A program made the position numbers and the translations under genes. A DNA stretch of 64,000 nucleotides from Benincasa hispida (Eukaryota; Streptophyta; Magnoliopsida; Cucurbitales; Cucurbitaceae): positions 483,183 through 547,182 of the forward strand of contig NW_024064458.1 in the NCBI RefSeq assembly GCF_009727055.1, given 5' to 3'. This document shows positions 1-10,985 of this stretch, piece by piece. The first letter of the stretch is position 1. Each line of letters begins with the position of its first letter. Below the pieces are notes generated by a model, which ran no database searches, was not told where the DNA came from, and saw nothing but the letters and a program-made list of their open reading frames with translations.

Positions 1-1037
1 ACCATAACATACATTCATCATGCTAGCATACAAATAAAGCCTGGCCCGTGGGCAATTCCAATGGTAAGATTACTTACCTTAATCGAAATTCCACAGATAA
101 ACTCAGACAACCAAACGATGACCGTGGTTTGAAGAAATGACCCTAACATACGAATACAACCATTAAGTTTCAGTCCAAAAATAATTTTGACATCTCAGAT
201 TCAAAACCACAATATCCAAAAGCTTACCCAAGGAACTTGATTAACAACCACTCCAAAATCTCCTTCCAGTAGATTTTAACTCCCAATGGATGACAACTTG
301 GAACCTTAAAGAGACAAGGGTTAAGTCAAACTTAATTCAGTAATCAAAGCATGCCCACAAACCAACAATAAGAACTATAACTCTTACCAAAACTCTTGTC
401 GAACGATCTTGAATCTGCTGGACAGTCGCTGCTGTAGTTTCCCAAGCTCAAATCTAAAATCAAAATAATACGACTAATTTAACCTTTAATCCAACTTAAT
501 GGGCATCCAAATATTTCAAGAAACCTAACCACAAAATAGATCTTACCAAAATCTAAGCGTCCGACGAAGACTCACGCAACAGAAGATAGACAGTGTGGCG
601 ATGGACGGTAGAGAACCCAGCTGGAGGTGGCAACGGCTCAAGCTGCTGGGAGACAGCGGCGGTGTGTGGCGATCAGGGGCTAGAGCGGCAATGACAATTC
701 AGATCGGCTGGGCGAGATCGACACGATGGGCGGTGAAGGGAGGCAGTGAGGGAGGCGTGACGGTCGGCAGCGGGTCTGGCTCGAGCGGTGGGCGATGGCG
801 CGTCTGCTGGATCTGGTGAGGAAGGTACGCCTACCGGATCTAGTGAAGGAGGTGCGTCTGGGTTGTGAGGAGGGCTCGGTGGCGGTCGGATGGTTGTGAA
901 GGGAAGGTGCAGGTGCGACTGTTGGATAAGGCAGAGAGGGAGGGGGGCGCTCGAGCGAGAGAGAGGTTGTGTGAGGGAGATGGAGGGTGGGTGCTCCTTT
1001 TTATTTTTTAAAAATAATAATAATAATAATAATAATA

Positions 1038-1074
<37 letters not shown>

Positions 1075-1354
1075 GGAAAATAGTATAATTATAATTAAAT
1101 CGTTTCTTTATTCCACTTTATACTATTTAATTCCTTTCCTTTTCCAAAGAAAATTAATTCCTACCATTATTTTTCAACTTAAATCAAAATTGAATAATTT
1201 TGAATAATTTCCACGTCAACACTTAAATCCTCGCATTTATACTTCAAATCCAAAATTTCAAACATGCCCTCCAACTAAGGACGATTACTGAATTTCCAAC
1301 TAATAAAATTACTGAAAAATTACATTATTATTAAATAATAAAAAGGTGCAGGAT
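1..1354 (-). repeat. Reverse LTR (Ty3-gypsy type), cut by window start
   Basis: Read on the minus strand, the right edge starts TGTAACATCC, a common start for plant gypsy LTRs, and the next base on the right falls inside gypsy integrase sequence. The stretch has an AT-rich part, a trinucleotide repeat and a G-rich part at about 595-985. The short ORFs in the G-rich part look like chance. The other LTR end lies outside the window, so completeness cannot be judged. Confidence 0.6.
1013..1073. repeat. (AAT)n microsatellite
   Basis: About twenty AAT/TAA units with one slip near the middle, inside the reverse LTR. Confidence 0.95.
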
Positions 1355-1985
1355 GTTACAACCCCGACATGTTGGAACGGAGAACGAAAATTATTGAGTC
1401 CAAAATTAATTCAACAGACAACTAAGAATGTGAAGTTTATTAAAGATAACCTTAAGGCAGCTCGCGATAGATAGAAGAGTTATGCGGATAAGCGAAGAAG
1501 TGAACTAGAATTTGAAGGTGGAGATCAGATATTTTTTCGGTTGTCCCCATGTAAAGGAATTCTCTAGTTTGGGAGAAAAGGAAAGTTAAGTTCGTGATAC
1601 ATCAGACCATATGAGATTGTGGAACGAGTTGGCTCAACGGCATATAGATTGCAGTTACCTCTAGAGCTAACTCGTATTCATGATGTATTCCAAGTGTCGA
1701 TGTTAAGGAAGTATGTGCCTGATCCTACGAACATACTAGCAGAACAACCAATACAACTCAAGGAAGATTTATCATACGAAGAAGAGCCTATCAAGATTTT
1801 AGATAGGAAAGACCAAGTACTTAGGAACAAGATGATACCTTTGGTAAAGGTATTATGACGTAATCATGGAATTGAGCAAGTAACCTGCAAACCCGAAGAG
1901 CAAATGAGAAAGAGATATCTTCAACTTTTTAGATGATATTTCAGGTAAATTTCGAGGACGAAATTTCTTTTAGGGGGGAGAAATT
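1355..1985 (+). pseudogene. Ty3-gypsy pol remnant: integrase C-terminus
   Basis: Translation shows the end of a chromovirus-type (Del/Tekay-like) polyprotein: SYADKRR near 1475, KGKLS near 1580, ASTAYRL-type text written as GSTAYRLQLP near 1628, then HDVFQVSMLRKYVPDP (about 1678-1720) and EPIKILDR. This region follows the DDE core and helps target chromatin. The longest open piece is 1619-1858. Upstream stops (for example near 1468 and 1564) and a broken chromodomain-like end show it is dead. The core and reverse transcriptase are missing because the reverse LTR replaces everything left of 1355. A polypurine tract (about 1971-1980) leads directly into the 3' LTR. Confidence 0.85.
1947..1966 (+). 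promoter_or_regulatory. Inverted repeat just before the polypurine tract
   Basis: AAATTTCG-AGGA-CGAAATTT is a perfect 8-bp stem with a 4-base loop, followed by the purine run at 1971-1980. The same 20 bases recur before the polypurine tract of the gag-only element at 53983-54002. Confidence 0.6.
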
Positions 1986-4471
1986 TGTAAAATCCAAACC
2001 CTATTTACTTAAAAATATATGTATGTTATGTGATGTCTTCCAATGAGTTGTAATGAGATTATGTTTGGTTAGGAGTGATGGAGGAAGAAAGCAAACTAAA
2101 GAGCAATACAGCTCTCGGGTGGTTATGTAAGAAAGGATGGTTAAATTTTGCAAAGTATGGGAAACCAAGAGCAGGCATTGGCAATGGGGAGTGTGGGCGA
2201 TAGTGTGCAATGGGGAACAAGCCAAGCATGAGGTGGAATACTGAGTTAACACTATGAGTAGAGTTAGGAAAGCAAAATTGGTTAATCCTAGCCCTTCATC
2301 ACGTTAGTGGGCAAGGTGGCACAAGGAGTTTTCATGTAGGATTTTGGGCGGTGGTATAAGCAGGAAGGCTGACTTCATTTGGTAGGATTGGACAAACCAC
2401 TCATGCTATTTGTGTAATTTTGGTGGCATTCGAAATCCCTATGTGTCTACTTCTTGTGGGCGGACTTATGGAGGAAAAACTCATTGGAATAAGGCCAGAG
2501 GAGCAAGATATGGACGAAGGGTCCATTTCTCTAGTGAATCTGGGCCATTAGTGAATAATTGAAGCTCCAGGATGAATCCCGAAGAGTTTTGAGCTGCAAA
2601 TTTGAGGTATTATTGTTAACTCAATTCTAAACAACTTTTAGAAGAAAATTTCTCGATATGAGGCATGGAATTCTAGTTAAATATTTTTTTTATTTTAAAC
2701 GAGAAATTGTTGAACAAGCAGGTAGCTGCTTGAATTGGGGCCAATGATGAATATTTGAAGCTCCAGATCAAATATCAAAGAATTTTAAGCTGAAATTTTA
2801 AGGTAATGTTGTTAATACAATTATAAACAACTTTGTAGAAGGAAGTTTCTTGAGATGAATTTCAAAAATTTAGTTATGAATTTTTGAAGTTTAATCTGGA
2901 ATTTGATGAACAAGCAGGCAACTGCTTGGTATGAGTAAACAAGTAGCTCGATGGGAAGGAGATTGGTGAGCAGGCTGAGCAAGGACCACGTGAGCGAAGT
3001 AGCGATCACCAAGTCTAGGCGAGAGGGCCAGGTGATCCTATAAGGGAGGTTGTTAAGCGAGGCAAGCTGAGTGATCAGCATTGTGTGAGAACAACCGCAC
3101 GATGGGAAGTCATGTCGCTGGCTAAGGACACTTTGAAAAATTGGCTAAGTGCTTGAAAGTGTTGTGCGAATGAGAGACGATCACCTAGGAGCTAATCCTT
3201 CAAAATTTGGCTAAGTGTCCGACTCTCAAGGTGAGTGTAGATGCACCATGCGATGGTTTGGCATAAGGGCTTGATTTATATAATGAGTCTCAAATGGGAG
3301 GCTAATGAGAAAGCTAAAAGGTACCTTTATGTGTGTAGGTGCAACCCCAATTGGTGAAGCTTACCAAGCCCTAAGAAAGCAAACTTGAAGGACCCATGGG
3401 TGACTAAATATTCTCAAATATTTTCAATGTTTTTAAGAATGATAAACCATGCGATTTCAATGCTATTTGATGATAGAGTTTATATGTTTTCAAGCAATTA
3501 AGTTTCATGAGATTGCTTAGCATTTTCCTCAAGTATGTACTTGTTCTATCCCATGCCAACGTGATATGCTAGTTTTATTTTGAATTAAGTTATTTATGTT
3601 GAAGCATGCATTTTGAAGACTATAGCTAAGTTTCTACAAATGCTAAGCTAAAAGCTATGTTCTGGAAAGCTTCTTAATGTGTATAATGGAAGGTATCCAA
3701 GAAGTACCTAAGGTGTTGATGGTACTTAGTAACTCCATGTGCATGTAGGTAGTTCTGAATGTAAGGCCGAAGTAAGGGTCTTCCTAGGCAATATACCAGC
3801 AACCTGAGGCCGAAGTATGGGTCTCTTGGCCGGATACAGACGTTGGGAGCTAGAGCGATGTATTTTCATTGTCAACTAAGGTTTAATGATATTCATCGAT
3901 GTTTAATAGGTTTTCTTCTCAAAAGCTTGATGCTATGACTATGTTCACGTTTTAAAGGAAGTTGCTTGAAATGTTTTCTAGTATGTTTACATGTTTTATA
4001 TTAATGAAAAGCATGGTATGTCCTGATTTCTAGTAGTCACTCACTGGGCAATTAGCTCACAGTTTTCCCATGTTTTTCTTTTCCCAGGTAGCGGTAAGAT
4101 TCCTTAAGGTTGATCATACTGCTGCTTGCCATTGAAAGACCTAGCTAGTTAAAAGAATTTCGGTTAATGGTCTATAACGTTGTACACATGTTATGAGGGG
4201 AGTCACGATTTTGTTAATAAAGTTTCGGCCCAGCTGTAAATATTTCATCTGTAGATATTGTGTTATGGTTTGTTAAGCATGTGATTGTATAGAAGTTAAT
4301 GTTGAGCCTTCCTGATTGGGTTAATTGTATAAGTTAATAATGTTTATCAGGTTGGTACTAAAGGAGTTAAGTAAGTACTTAAAGGGAGTAAATGTTGGCG
4401 ATTAGGCTAGTAATTGCTACCGTCACATCCTCTTCCAAGGTGAGAGGGTAATCTGAGAGAGGGTTGTGACA
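1986..4471 (+). repeat. 3' LTR of Ty3-gypsy element (about 2.5 kb)
   Basis: It starts TGTAAAATCC right after the polypurine tract and ends GGGTTGTGACA. Repeated half-units of the form GGCCGAAGTATGGGTCTC occur at about 3760-3835. The block CACTCACTGGGC...TTAGCTCAC...CCCAGGTAGCGG lies at about 4035-4095. It is related in sequence to the LTR at 6865-9897. The next base on the right is inside a MULE. Confidence 0.8.
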
Positions 4472-4970
4472 TAAATTCTTGAGATGGGGTCTACAAACAT
4501 ATTAAGAACAAGTCGACTTTGCATGCTGTCGTAGTATGGGAGGAAGAGATGTATCCGGATTATGTCATGGGTAAATTCGATGTCAATGGTCAGATGTGGA
4601 CTTCATCTATATAGAAACAAACATCGATCTAAATAGAGGTCGGTTGTTTGTATTTGATTCACTATTGTCCATGACATTGAAGAAGAATCCGGAGTATTGC
4701 CTTGAACTGTTGACTTACACCCTACCATCGCTTCTTCACTATTGTGACTTCAAACGTTTGAAGTTGGACATAGAAATGTCCCGTTGGAAGATATCCTGAC
4801 CTACCTCTATGAACACACAGTACGGGTCGCTAGATTGTGGAATATTTGTTGTAAAATTCTTAGAACATTTAGTGACTGGTAGTGCCTCATCTGTAATCAC
4901 TCAGAGGAAGATGAGTGAATATAGGATGCAGTTGGCATGTCAATTGTGGACGAACACTCCATATTATTGA
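4472..4970 (+). pseudogene. MULE-carried Ulp1-like (C48) cysteine protease, C-terminal remnant
   Basis: Ulp1-family proteases cut SUMO-like modifiers from proteins, and some plant MULEs carry a copy. The open piece at about 4596-4798 contains RLFVFDSLLSM, whose Asp matches the catalytic Asp position. After a TGA at about 4798 (probably a lost CGA) the same frame gives NTQYGSLDCGIFV, with the Gln and catalytic Cys of the family, and ends LWTNTPYY-stop at 4968-4970. The His-Trp motif expected upstream is not visible. The N-terminal part is cut off by the gypsy LTR ending at 4471. It is transcribed towards the MULE transposase (tail to tail), which supports a shared element. Confidence 0.75.
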
Positions 4971-5123
4971 TGTACATGTATATTATGTATATTATTGTAG
5001 ATGTATATTATGTATTATGATGTAATTTTACTAACATGTTATTTAAATTGTTAGTGTAAAACTAACATGAATAGACAAACATTTGAGTAACAAAAATAGA
5101 AAAACTTGAGAAAAGTTGTTTAA

Positions 5124-5478
5124 GTGATAGCGAGATTAGCGAGAGCGAGATCCAGAGAGAACGAGACATTTCCAGAAAGATTCATGAATAGACAACAAGT
5201 TAATTAAACTTATAAAAGGGAGAGCGAGATCAACGAGAGGGAGATAAGTGAGACATTTGAAGAGATTCGTGAATAGACAAACTTTAGTAAAGTTGTGGAG
5301 GTGATAGCGAGATTAGTAAGAGCAAGATCCAGAGAGAGCGAGACATTTCCAAAAATATTCATGAATAGTGAACAAGTTAATTAAACTTATAAAAGGGAGA
5401 GCAAGATTAGCAAGAGCGAGATAAGCGAGACATTTGAAGGGATTCATGAATAGACAAACTTTAGTAAAGTTGTGTAAG
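5124..5478. repeat. Two tandem copies of a 177/178-bp unit in the MULE
   Basis: The phrase GTGATAGCGAGATTAG begins at 5124 and 5301, and GTGATA recurs at 5479. Each unit holds purine-rich GAGAGCGAGA text and ATTCATGAATAGAC-type text. It lies between the ends of the Ulp1 and transposase genes. Confidence 0.85.
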
Positions 5479-5484
5479 TGATAC

Positions 5485-6864
5485 CTCGGATGAGGATGTT
5501 TCGTTCTTGCGCAGTCACAATTGCATGTGAACATGGGATATTGAGTGAGTCAAATTCCTTGCACGTGCATTCCTTCGTATGGAGGTTCACAATACTGTCC
5601 AATCGATTGTCCTGCACATGGATCCTCTAACAATCAATCGACTCATCTCGATATCATCCGCCCTTGTCACACTCAGTTTCTAATCAGTTTTCATAATAGT
5701 TCGAGCGTGACATCATTTGAGATGCTCAATAATTTATCCGTTCCTAAAACCATGATTGGATGAGGCCTCGAACATGTTCCAATAAGCACATTATGGCCAG
5801 TTGTCAATATTCTTTGGTCAATGAATTGAAACACTGTTCACTGTTGGATGTCATGTTATCGTATCTTCGTTCTGTTTGGTAAACATGTGGCCCCCTTTCA
5901 AGACCAATATGCTCCAAATATTTCAATACAGCACCATTTTGAAAAGTACATAGTTGGTCCCAGTGTGCTTGGAACTCTGACATGCGAATGCCCTAGCTGC
6001 ATCCTTGAACATATCAACAATCGTACTATCCCTAAAGTTGGAAAGAATATTATTTACTAGGTGGTATGTGCACAATCCATGAAATTTCGTATGAAAATCT
6101 GCACGAATGGCATTGCCAATAGATATCGCTCGATCAGACATGAAGACCAAGTTAAGGGGTTCTTCAATGACACACTTCAAATTTGACATAAACCACTTTC
6201 AATCTCGATCAGTTTCATTGTCCACCATGGCATATGCTAGTGGGTAAACTTCGTTGTTACCATCCATGGAAATGCTGACCAACATGGTCCTTTTGTATTT
6301 TCCTTTCAGATGCAATCTATCAACAATTATCACAGATCGATAACTTGAAAAACCTATAATACAGGGCCCTAATGCCATAAACATGTACTCTAAATGGACA
6401 TCATTTTCAAGTTTGATTTCAAACCTTGTACCTGGATTCTCCATTTTTAACGCTTCACCATATGCATGTAAAACAGCGTACGACTCCTCTGGAGTACCCC
6501 TAGCAAGAGCATAATTAGTTTCCCTTACATGCCATGCCTTATTGTAACTTATGTTTACCCCGTACTCTTTCCTCATATCCTCAACAATGTGAAGAGGTTT
6601 ATAAACACATCCTATTCCTGTAAACTTGTCTTTGATTAGTACACTAACTACCACAGCCGTTACTTGTCTATGGTCATGATTTAAAATTCCAATAGAACAT
6701 GTATGTGACCGCATATACTTCGTGATCTTAAATATGTCACACCCTGGAATTTTCACTACATGAAGGCTCCACTTACAGTTATTCTCTATATATTTGACAG
6801 TAAACAAAGACTTAGTTGACTTCCTTACCTTATATTTAATATTATTGTTTATGGACAGAATAGA
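5485..6864 (-). pseudogene. MULE transposase (MuDR/MURA type), central and C-terminal part
   Basis: The protein runs from right to left. From about 6807 comes a MuDR DNA-binding-type region (CKWSLHVVKIPGCDIFKI), then the DDE core: VDRLHLKGKYK near 6330 holds the first Asp (usually DGTHLKG), LDGNN-type text near 6265, and VFMSDRAISI near 6135 holds the second Asp. Next come RRYDNMTSNSEQCFNSL (about 5850) and LIQSWF. A SWIM zinc finger (C-x-C-x9-C-x-H, in ECTCKEFDSLNIPCSHAIV) lies at about 5524-5572. In-frame stops occur: a TGA for Trp near 6196, one near 5925 and one near 5815, plus a lost frame around 5740. The element cannot make transposase. It continues at 9898-10803 beyond an inserted LTR. 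Confidence 0.88.
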
Positions 6865-7119
6865 TGTAAAACCCGCACTTTACTTTCTCTTTTTAATTAT
6901 GTTTATTGTTTGAGTTATGAAAAGTGATGGGGTTAAATATTTAAGTTAGATTGGAATTGTGCGTTTTGAGGTAAAGGATATGTTTGAAGAAGGAAAAATG
7001 TTTAAGTATGGGAACTTAGCTCTCGGATACCTATTAATCTAGCCTTGCAAAAAGAATTTCTAGCTAAGTGTTGGTCTTGAAGAAGGGTGACTGAGCATCG
7101 AGTAAGCATAAGGCAGGCA

Positions 7120-7295
7120 TCAAGTAAATGTTTCCGAGCGTCGAGTATAAGCGATCGAGGAAGGGTCGAGTGTCGAGTGTAAGCGATCGAGGAAGGGTCG
7201 AACATCAAATATAAGTGATTGAGGAAGGGTCGAGCGTTGACTATAAGCGAGGAAGGGTCACGCATCGTGTACAAGTGATTGATTAAGGAATGTGC
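7120..7295. repeat. Degenerate tandem repeat inside LTR
   Basis: About five copies of a 30-36 bp unit containing AGCGATCGAGGAAGGGTCGAG, upstream of the TATA-like site. Confidence 0.8.
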
Positions 7296-7545
7296 ATCGA
7301 GCAAGCCATCCAACATCGAGTATCGAGTCCTTCCCATCGAATATTCAACAGAGAGCCATTGAATTTCCCATCGAGTAATGACCCTTATCCATTAAGTTTC
7401 TCTAGCGAGGATCGAGTTTGCTTAAAACGCTCAATTTTAAACTTTTCTTTTAGTTATCCGGACATGTGGCTTAATCTTAGCTCTTAATCTCCACTAGTGG
7501 GTGAGGGGGTTTAAGGAGATTTCATGCAAAAGGGCTAGACAGTAG

Positions 7546-7555
7546 TATAAAAAGG
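7546..7555 (+). promoter_or_regulatory. TATA-like box of LTR
   Basis: TATAAAAAGG in the first third of the LTR, at the place where other LTRs here carry CTATAAATAG. Confidence 0.55.
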
Positions 7556-8549
7556 GAAGAGAACTTCAAGAGCTCGTTTTGGACAATTTTCTCGAGCAAA
7601 CAATACAAACTTGGTATTGTTGGAAGGATCTGTGAGTCTAGTTTTTGAAATCGAGTCTTTAGAAAGGAGTTCTTGCCAGAAAGAGGGCCGAAGAAGGAAG
7701 GAAGAGTTGAAGGTTTTTTTTTAGGTGTTTCCAGGCACTCGATAAAGTATCATAGATTTAGACCGAACCACTTGGATTTTCAAGCTGACATTTTAAGGTA
7801 TTATTGTTAACACTATTTAAAATAAGTTGCTAGAAGGAACTTTTGCAAGATAAGGAATGGGTTCGAGTTAAATATTTTGGAAGTTAAACCTAGAATCTTT
7901 GTTCAAGCAGGGAGTTGCGGTTTAGGGCTTTTGGGAGAGATTTGAAGGCCTAGGTTAAACCACAAGGATTTTTACGTTGAAACTTAAATTCTAAGCATGT
8001 TTGGAAAAGGAACTTTCTTAAAATGAGTTATAGTTTTCAAATCATTGACATTAGAAGTTGAATCTGGAAATTTTGGACGAACAGGAAACCTATTGCTAAG
8101 TATGAGCTTGGTTAAAAGAGTAGTCTCAAAAGGGAGACCAAAGTGGCAACTAAATTCTTATTCTTTTATGAGTAGAAGTTACGTCCATTGGAGAGACCTA
8201 CTTGCTTAGGAAAAATCAAGCCTAAGGATCCTTGAGTGACTAAATGTTTTAAAAAATATGTATATAAAAGGAACATGCATTCCAAATGAATTTCATGCAA
8301 GCGTTCATGAGTTTTTCCAAGCAACTAAAGTTTATACTTGTGTTTTAAAGGGTTAGTTATTTAAATGAGTTTTACTAATCCTAGCGCATGTTAAAATTGA
8401 AGGAAAGAGTATTGCAAACTACATGTTTATAATTCGTGAAGCATGCATGTTGAATTGTAAAAATGCTCTTATGGCAAATGCTAGGTAAGTGCTATGCCTA
8501 GAGCTTATGATACTCAAATCTTCTATGAATGTTATGATTCTAATAAACC

Positions 8550-9165
8550 GGATCCTGAAGGTATAGAAGTATCTCAGAGGTTTTGCTCCACTCTTTAGTG
8601 AAGTTATGTGCCTGAGGACTTTTGCCTGCATAAGGGTGGTCCACCAAGTGTGGTATGAGTGGCTGTCTACCGCACACCACTTCGAAGGGCATTTTTCCGG
8701 TCGCAGAACTTTGCTGGCTATTGAAGCTAAACTGAGCCACATCTAACAACTGAACCCAGTTCTTCTGCCTAGCGTCAATAAAGTGACGCAGATATTCCTC
8801 GAGCATACTATTGAAGCGTTCCGTCTGGCCGTCAGTTTAGGGATGATAGCTAGAGGAGATATTTAGTGTTGACCCCAATATTTTGAACAATTCTGTCCAG
8901 AATGTCCCAGTGAATCTTCCGTCCCGATCGCTAACAATGCTCGCGGGGACGCCCCATAATTTTACGATGTGTTTGAAGAACAACTGGGCAGTCATCACGG
9001 CTGTGCACATTTTCGGCGTCGGGATGAAAGTGGCGTATTTTGAGAATTGGTCGATGATAACAAGGATCGATTTAAACTCTCCCACCTTGGGCAAATGGGT
9101 GATGAAGTCGAGAGACACACTCTCCCATGGTCTAGAGGGCACAGGTAGGGGTTCCAGCAGACCTA
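8550..9165 (-). pseudogene. Inverted Ty3-gypsy integrase fragment inside an LTR
   Basis: The minus strand encodes the integrase core: GLLEPLPVP, SLDFITHLPK (first Asp), DQFSKYATFIPTPK, IVSDRDGRFTGTFW (second Asp), SSSYHP, then an in-frame TAA where CAA (Gln) is usual, TDGQTERFNSMLEEYLRHF (with the catalytic-position Glu) and DVAQFSFNSQ. Comparison with the LTR at 1986-4471 shows LTR sequence resuming on each side (GAAGGTAT on the left, ACCTAAGGT on the right), so the fragment is a later insertion or template switch. It is antisense to the LTR. Confidence 0.85.
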
Positions 9166-9897
9166 AGGTATTGACAGTGCTTAGTATACTCCTCGTGCAC
9201 ATTGGTAGTTCTATATGAGAGGCTGAAGTATGTGTCTCCTGGCCACAATCTTTATAATGAGATCGAAGTATGGGTCTCACGACCATGAATAGACATTGGA
9301 AGCTTGAGCTACTAATGCTCATTCTAAACTAAGGTTTGACAATATGTTTGTTTATGATGCTATGATTAATTTATGAATGATTAATTTATGATACTATGTA
9401 TGTTGCTTGAGATTATTTCCAGCATGTTTATTTGTTTACAATAATGTATATGAAAGCCTTGAGACGAATTGTATTTCTATGAGTCACTCACTGAGGAACC
9501 AACTTACTGTCTTCAAATGTTTTCCTTTTTTCTAAGTAGAAGTCAGTTTCCTCGTGGTTGAAACCACTGCTGCTTGCCACTCAAAGCTCGGTTAGCTTAG
9601 GTTAAGCTTGTTTTGATGTATACATTTTTCGAGAGGAGTCTGGGACTTATGGAACTTATTTTGGGACCTATATTCATTCTTAGCTATTTGTTGGACATAT
9701 GTTTGTTATTTTTGGAATTGTATTTAAGTTGTTATGTTGATTAAAGTCAGTTGATTTGCTGCCAAGTCGTTTTTGCAACTTAAGGTTTTTTGCAGGTTTC
9801 ACTTAAGTTAGGCAGTAAGTGCTAGCAAGTAGGTTGGTAATTGCTGTCATCATGTCCCCTTCTGGTTTTAGAGGGTAAACTGGGAGTGGATGTGACA

Positions 9898-10803
9898 ACA
9901 TACAATCTGATTTTTAAGTCACTTTTACTAAAAAAAAAGTTGACCAACTTCAACATCTGTCTCAGATGAAGAGGTACCAGGCATAATCAATTCCTCTCTA
10001 TGACATGAAGACATGGAATTCAATCCTGCTGATCTCTCATTAATAGCCACTACAGGTCTATGCACCTCTAAAGAACCACAGTCCATAGAATTCAATCCTA
10101 CTGATCTTTCATTATCAATCACAAAAGGATCACGCTCTTCTGAAGGACCACAATCTATAAAATTCAAGCATGTTGATCTCTCATTATCAACAATGAAAGG
10201 ATCACGCTCTTCTGAAGGACCACAATCTGTTGAAGTAGGTCCTCTTGATCTTTCATTACCAAGCACAGGTCTGTTACATTGAGTTTCACTTTCCAAGTCC
10301 ACTGCATGAATGTTGTCATTGTCTGATCATGATGATGATTGAGTGTTCATAGAAAATGAAATATCACCCTCTTCTTGATTAAGCTCATATGATACCTCCT
10401 ATTGTCTGTCTACACTTATACCATCATAATTCATATTTACATTTCCTTTGTGGTATGATTTTAGCATTACATATAACTAAACTCTACAAAGATCTTCCCG
10501 GAAAAGAAGGAATCAAACATCACCGTCATTTCGTATGTGCTGTGGAGGGGCTTCAAAGTCAAGCTTATATTTAACTCTCATAACAACATCAAACTCTAAG
10601 CAACTTACATTTGAAACCCTATAAAGATGAGCTTTAAGTTCTTCATACTTCAATGTAATAGGTACAATGATTCCTGTTAGCTCGCCTCCAACATACGAAT
10701 TTTGGCTCTCATCCCAATGACCTCTATATCGAATTAGTAGACATTTTTCTGTCATACTACAAAGCAAGAGAACATTTTTTATTAAGCAGATAGTAATATA
10801 CAT
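9898..10803 (-). pseudogene. MULE transposase N-terminal region
   Basis: An ATG near 10755 opens a segment reading LIRYRGHWDES, then LKYEELKAHLYRVSNV, EFDVVMRVKYKL and PPQHIRNDGDV. This is the N-terminal module typical of plant MULE transposases. A TGA follows at 10513-10515, probably from CGA. The frame goes on through an acidic and serine-rich stretch with further stops, a tandem-repeat region (about 9960-10260), and VEVGQLFFSKSDLKIRLYV up to 9898. There the LTR at 6865-9897 interrupts; the next expected residues appear on its far side at 6864. Together with 5485-6864 this is one transposase. Confidence 0.8.
9960..10262 (-). repeat. 72-bp coding tandem repeat in the MULE transposase
   Basis: Three full and one partial 24-residue units, each starting NERS and containing DCGPSEERDPF or a variant. 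It lies between the N-terminal module and the DNA-binding domain, where a flexible linker is expected. Confidence 0.85.
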
Positions 10804-10814
10804 GGATCTCTCTC

Positions 10815-10985
10815 ACTGTCACTCCCAATTTCTCTCGCTGTCGCCCTATCTTGCTCTCACGCTGTCGCTCTATCTTGCTCTCACACTGTCGCTCAATCTC
10901 GCTCTCACTCCGTCGCTCTATCTCGCTCTCTTGCTGTTGCTCTATCTTGCTCTCTCCACCTTTCTTGTTGTCGCTCTTTCTCACA
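10815..10985. repeat. 24-bp minisatellite near the MULE 5' side
   Basis: About five units of CTCTCACGCTGTCGCTCTATCTTG with variants. The reverse strand reads GAGAGCGAGATAGAGCGACA. It lies upstream of the transposase start, probably in the 5' leader. Confidence 0.85.

Larger units (their letters stand above)
6865..9897 (+). repeat. Gypsy LTR inserted in the MULE transposase
   Basis: It starts TGTAAAACCC and ends GGATGTGACA, and is related to the LTR at 1986-4471. MULE coding sequence flanks both sides in the same orientation and continues across the insertion. Flanking pentamers ATAGA and ACATA match at only three of five positions, so the TSD is degenerate or absent. It lacks an adjoining internal region, as in a solo LTR. 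About 0.6 kb of foreign pol sequence sits inside (8550-9165). Confidence 0.8.

Noticed and set aside
595..819. G/C-rich ORF near the window start as a gene
   Set aside because: It lies inside an LTR, and the composition (Gly, Arg, Trp, Ser) and lack of any domain point to chance.
6865..9897. Intact TSD for the LTR in the MULE
   Set aside because: Flanks ATAGA and ACATA differ at two of five bases, so I list the LTR without a confirmed TSD.
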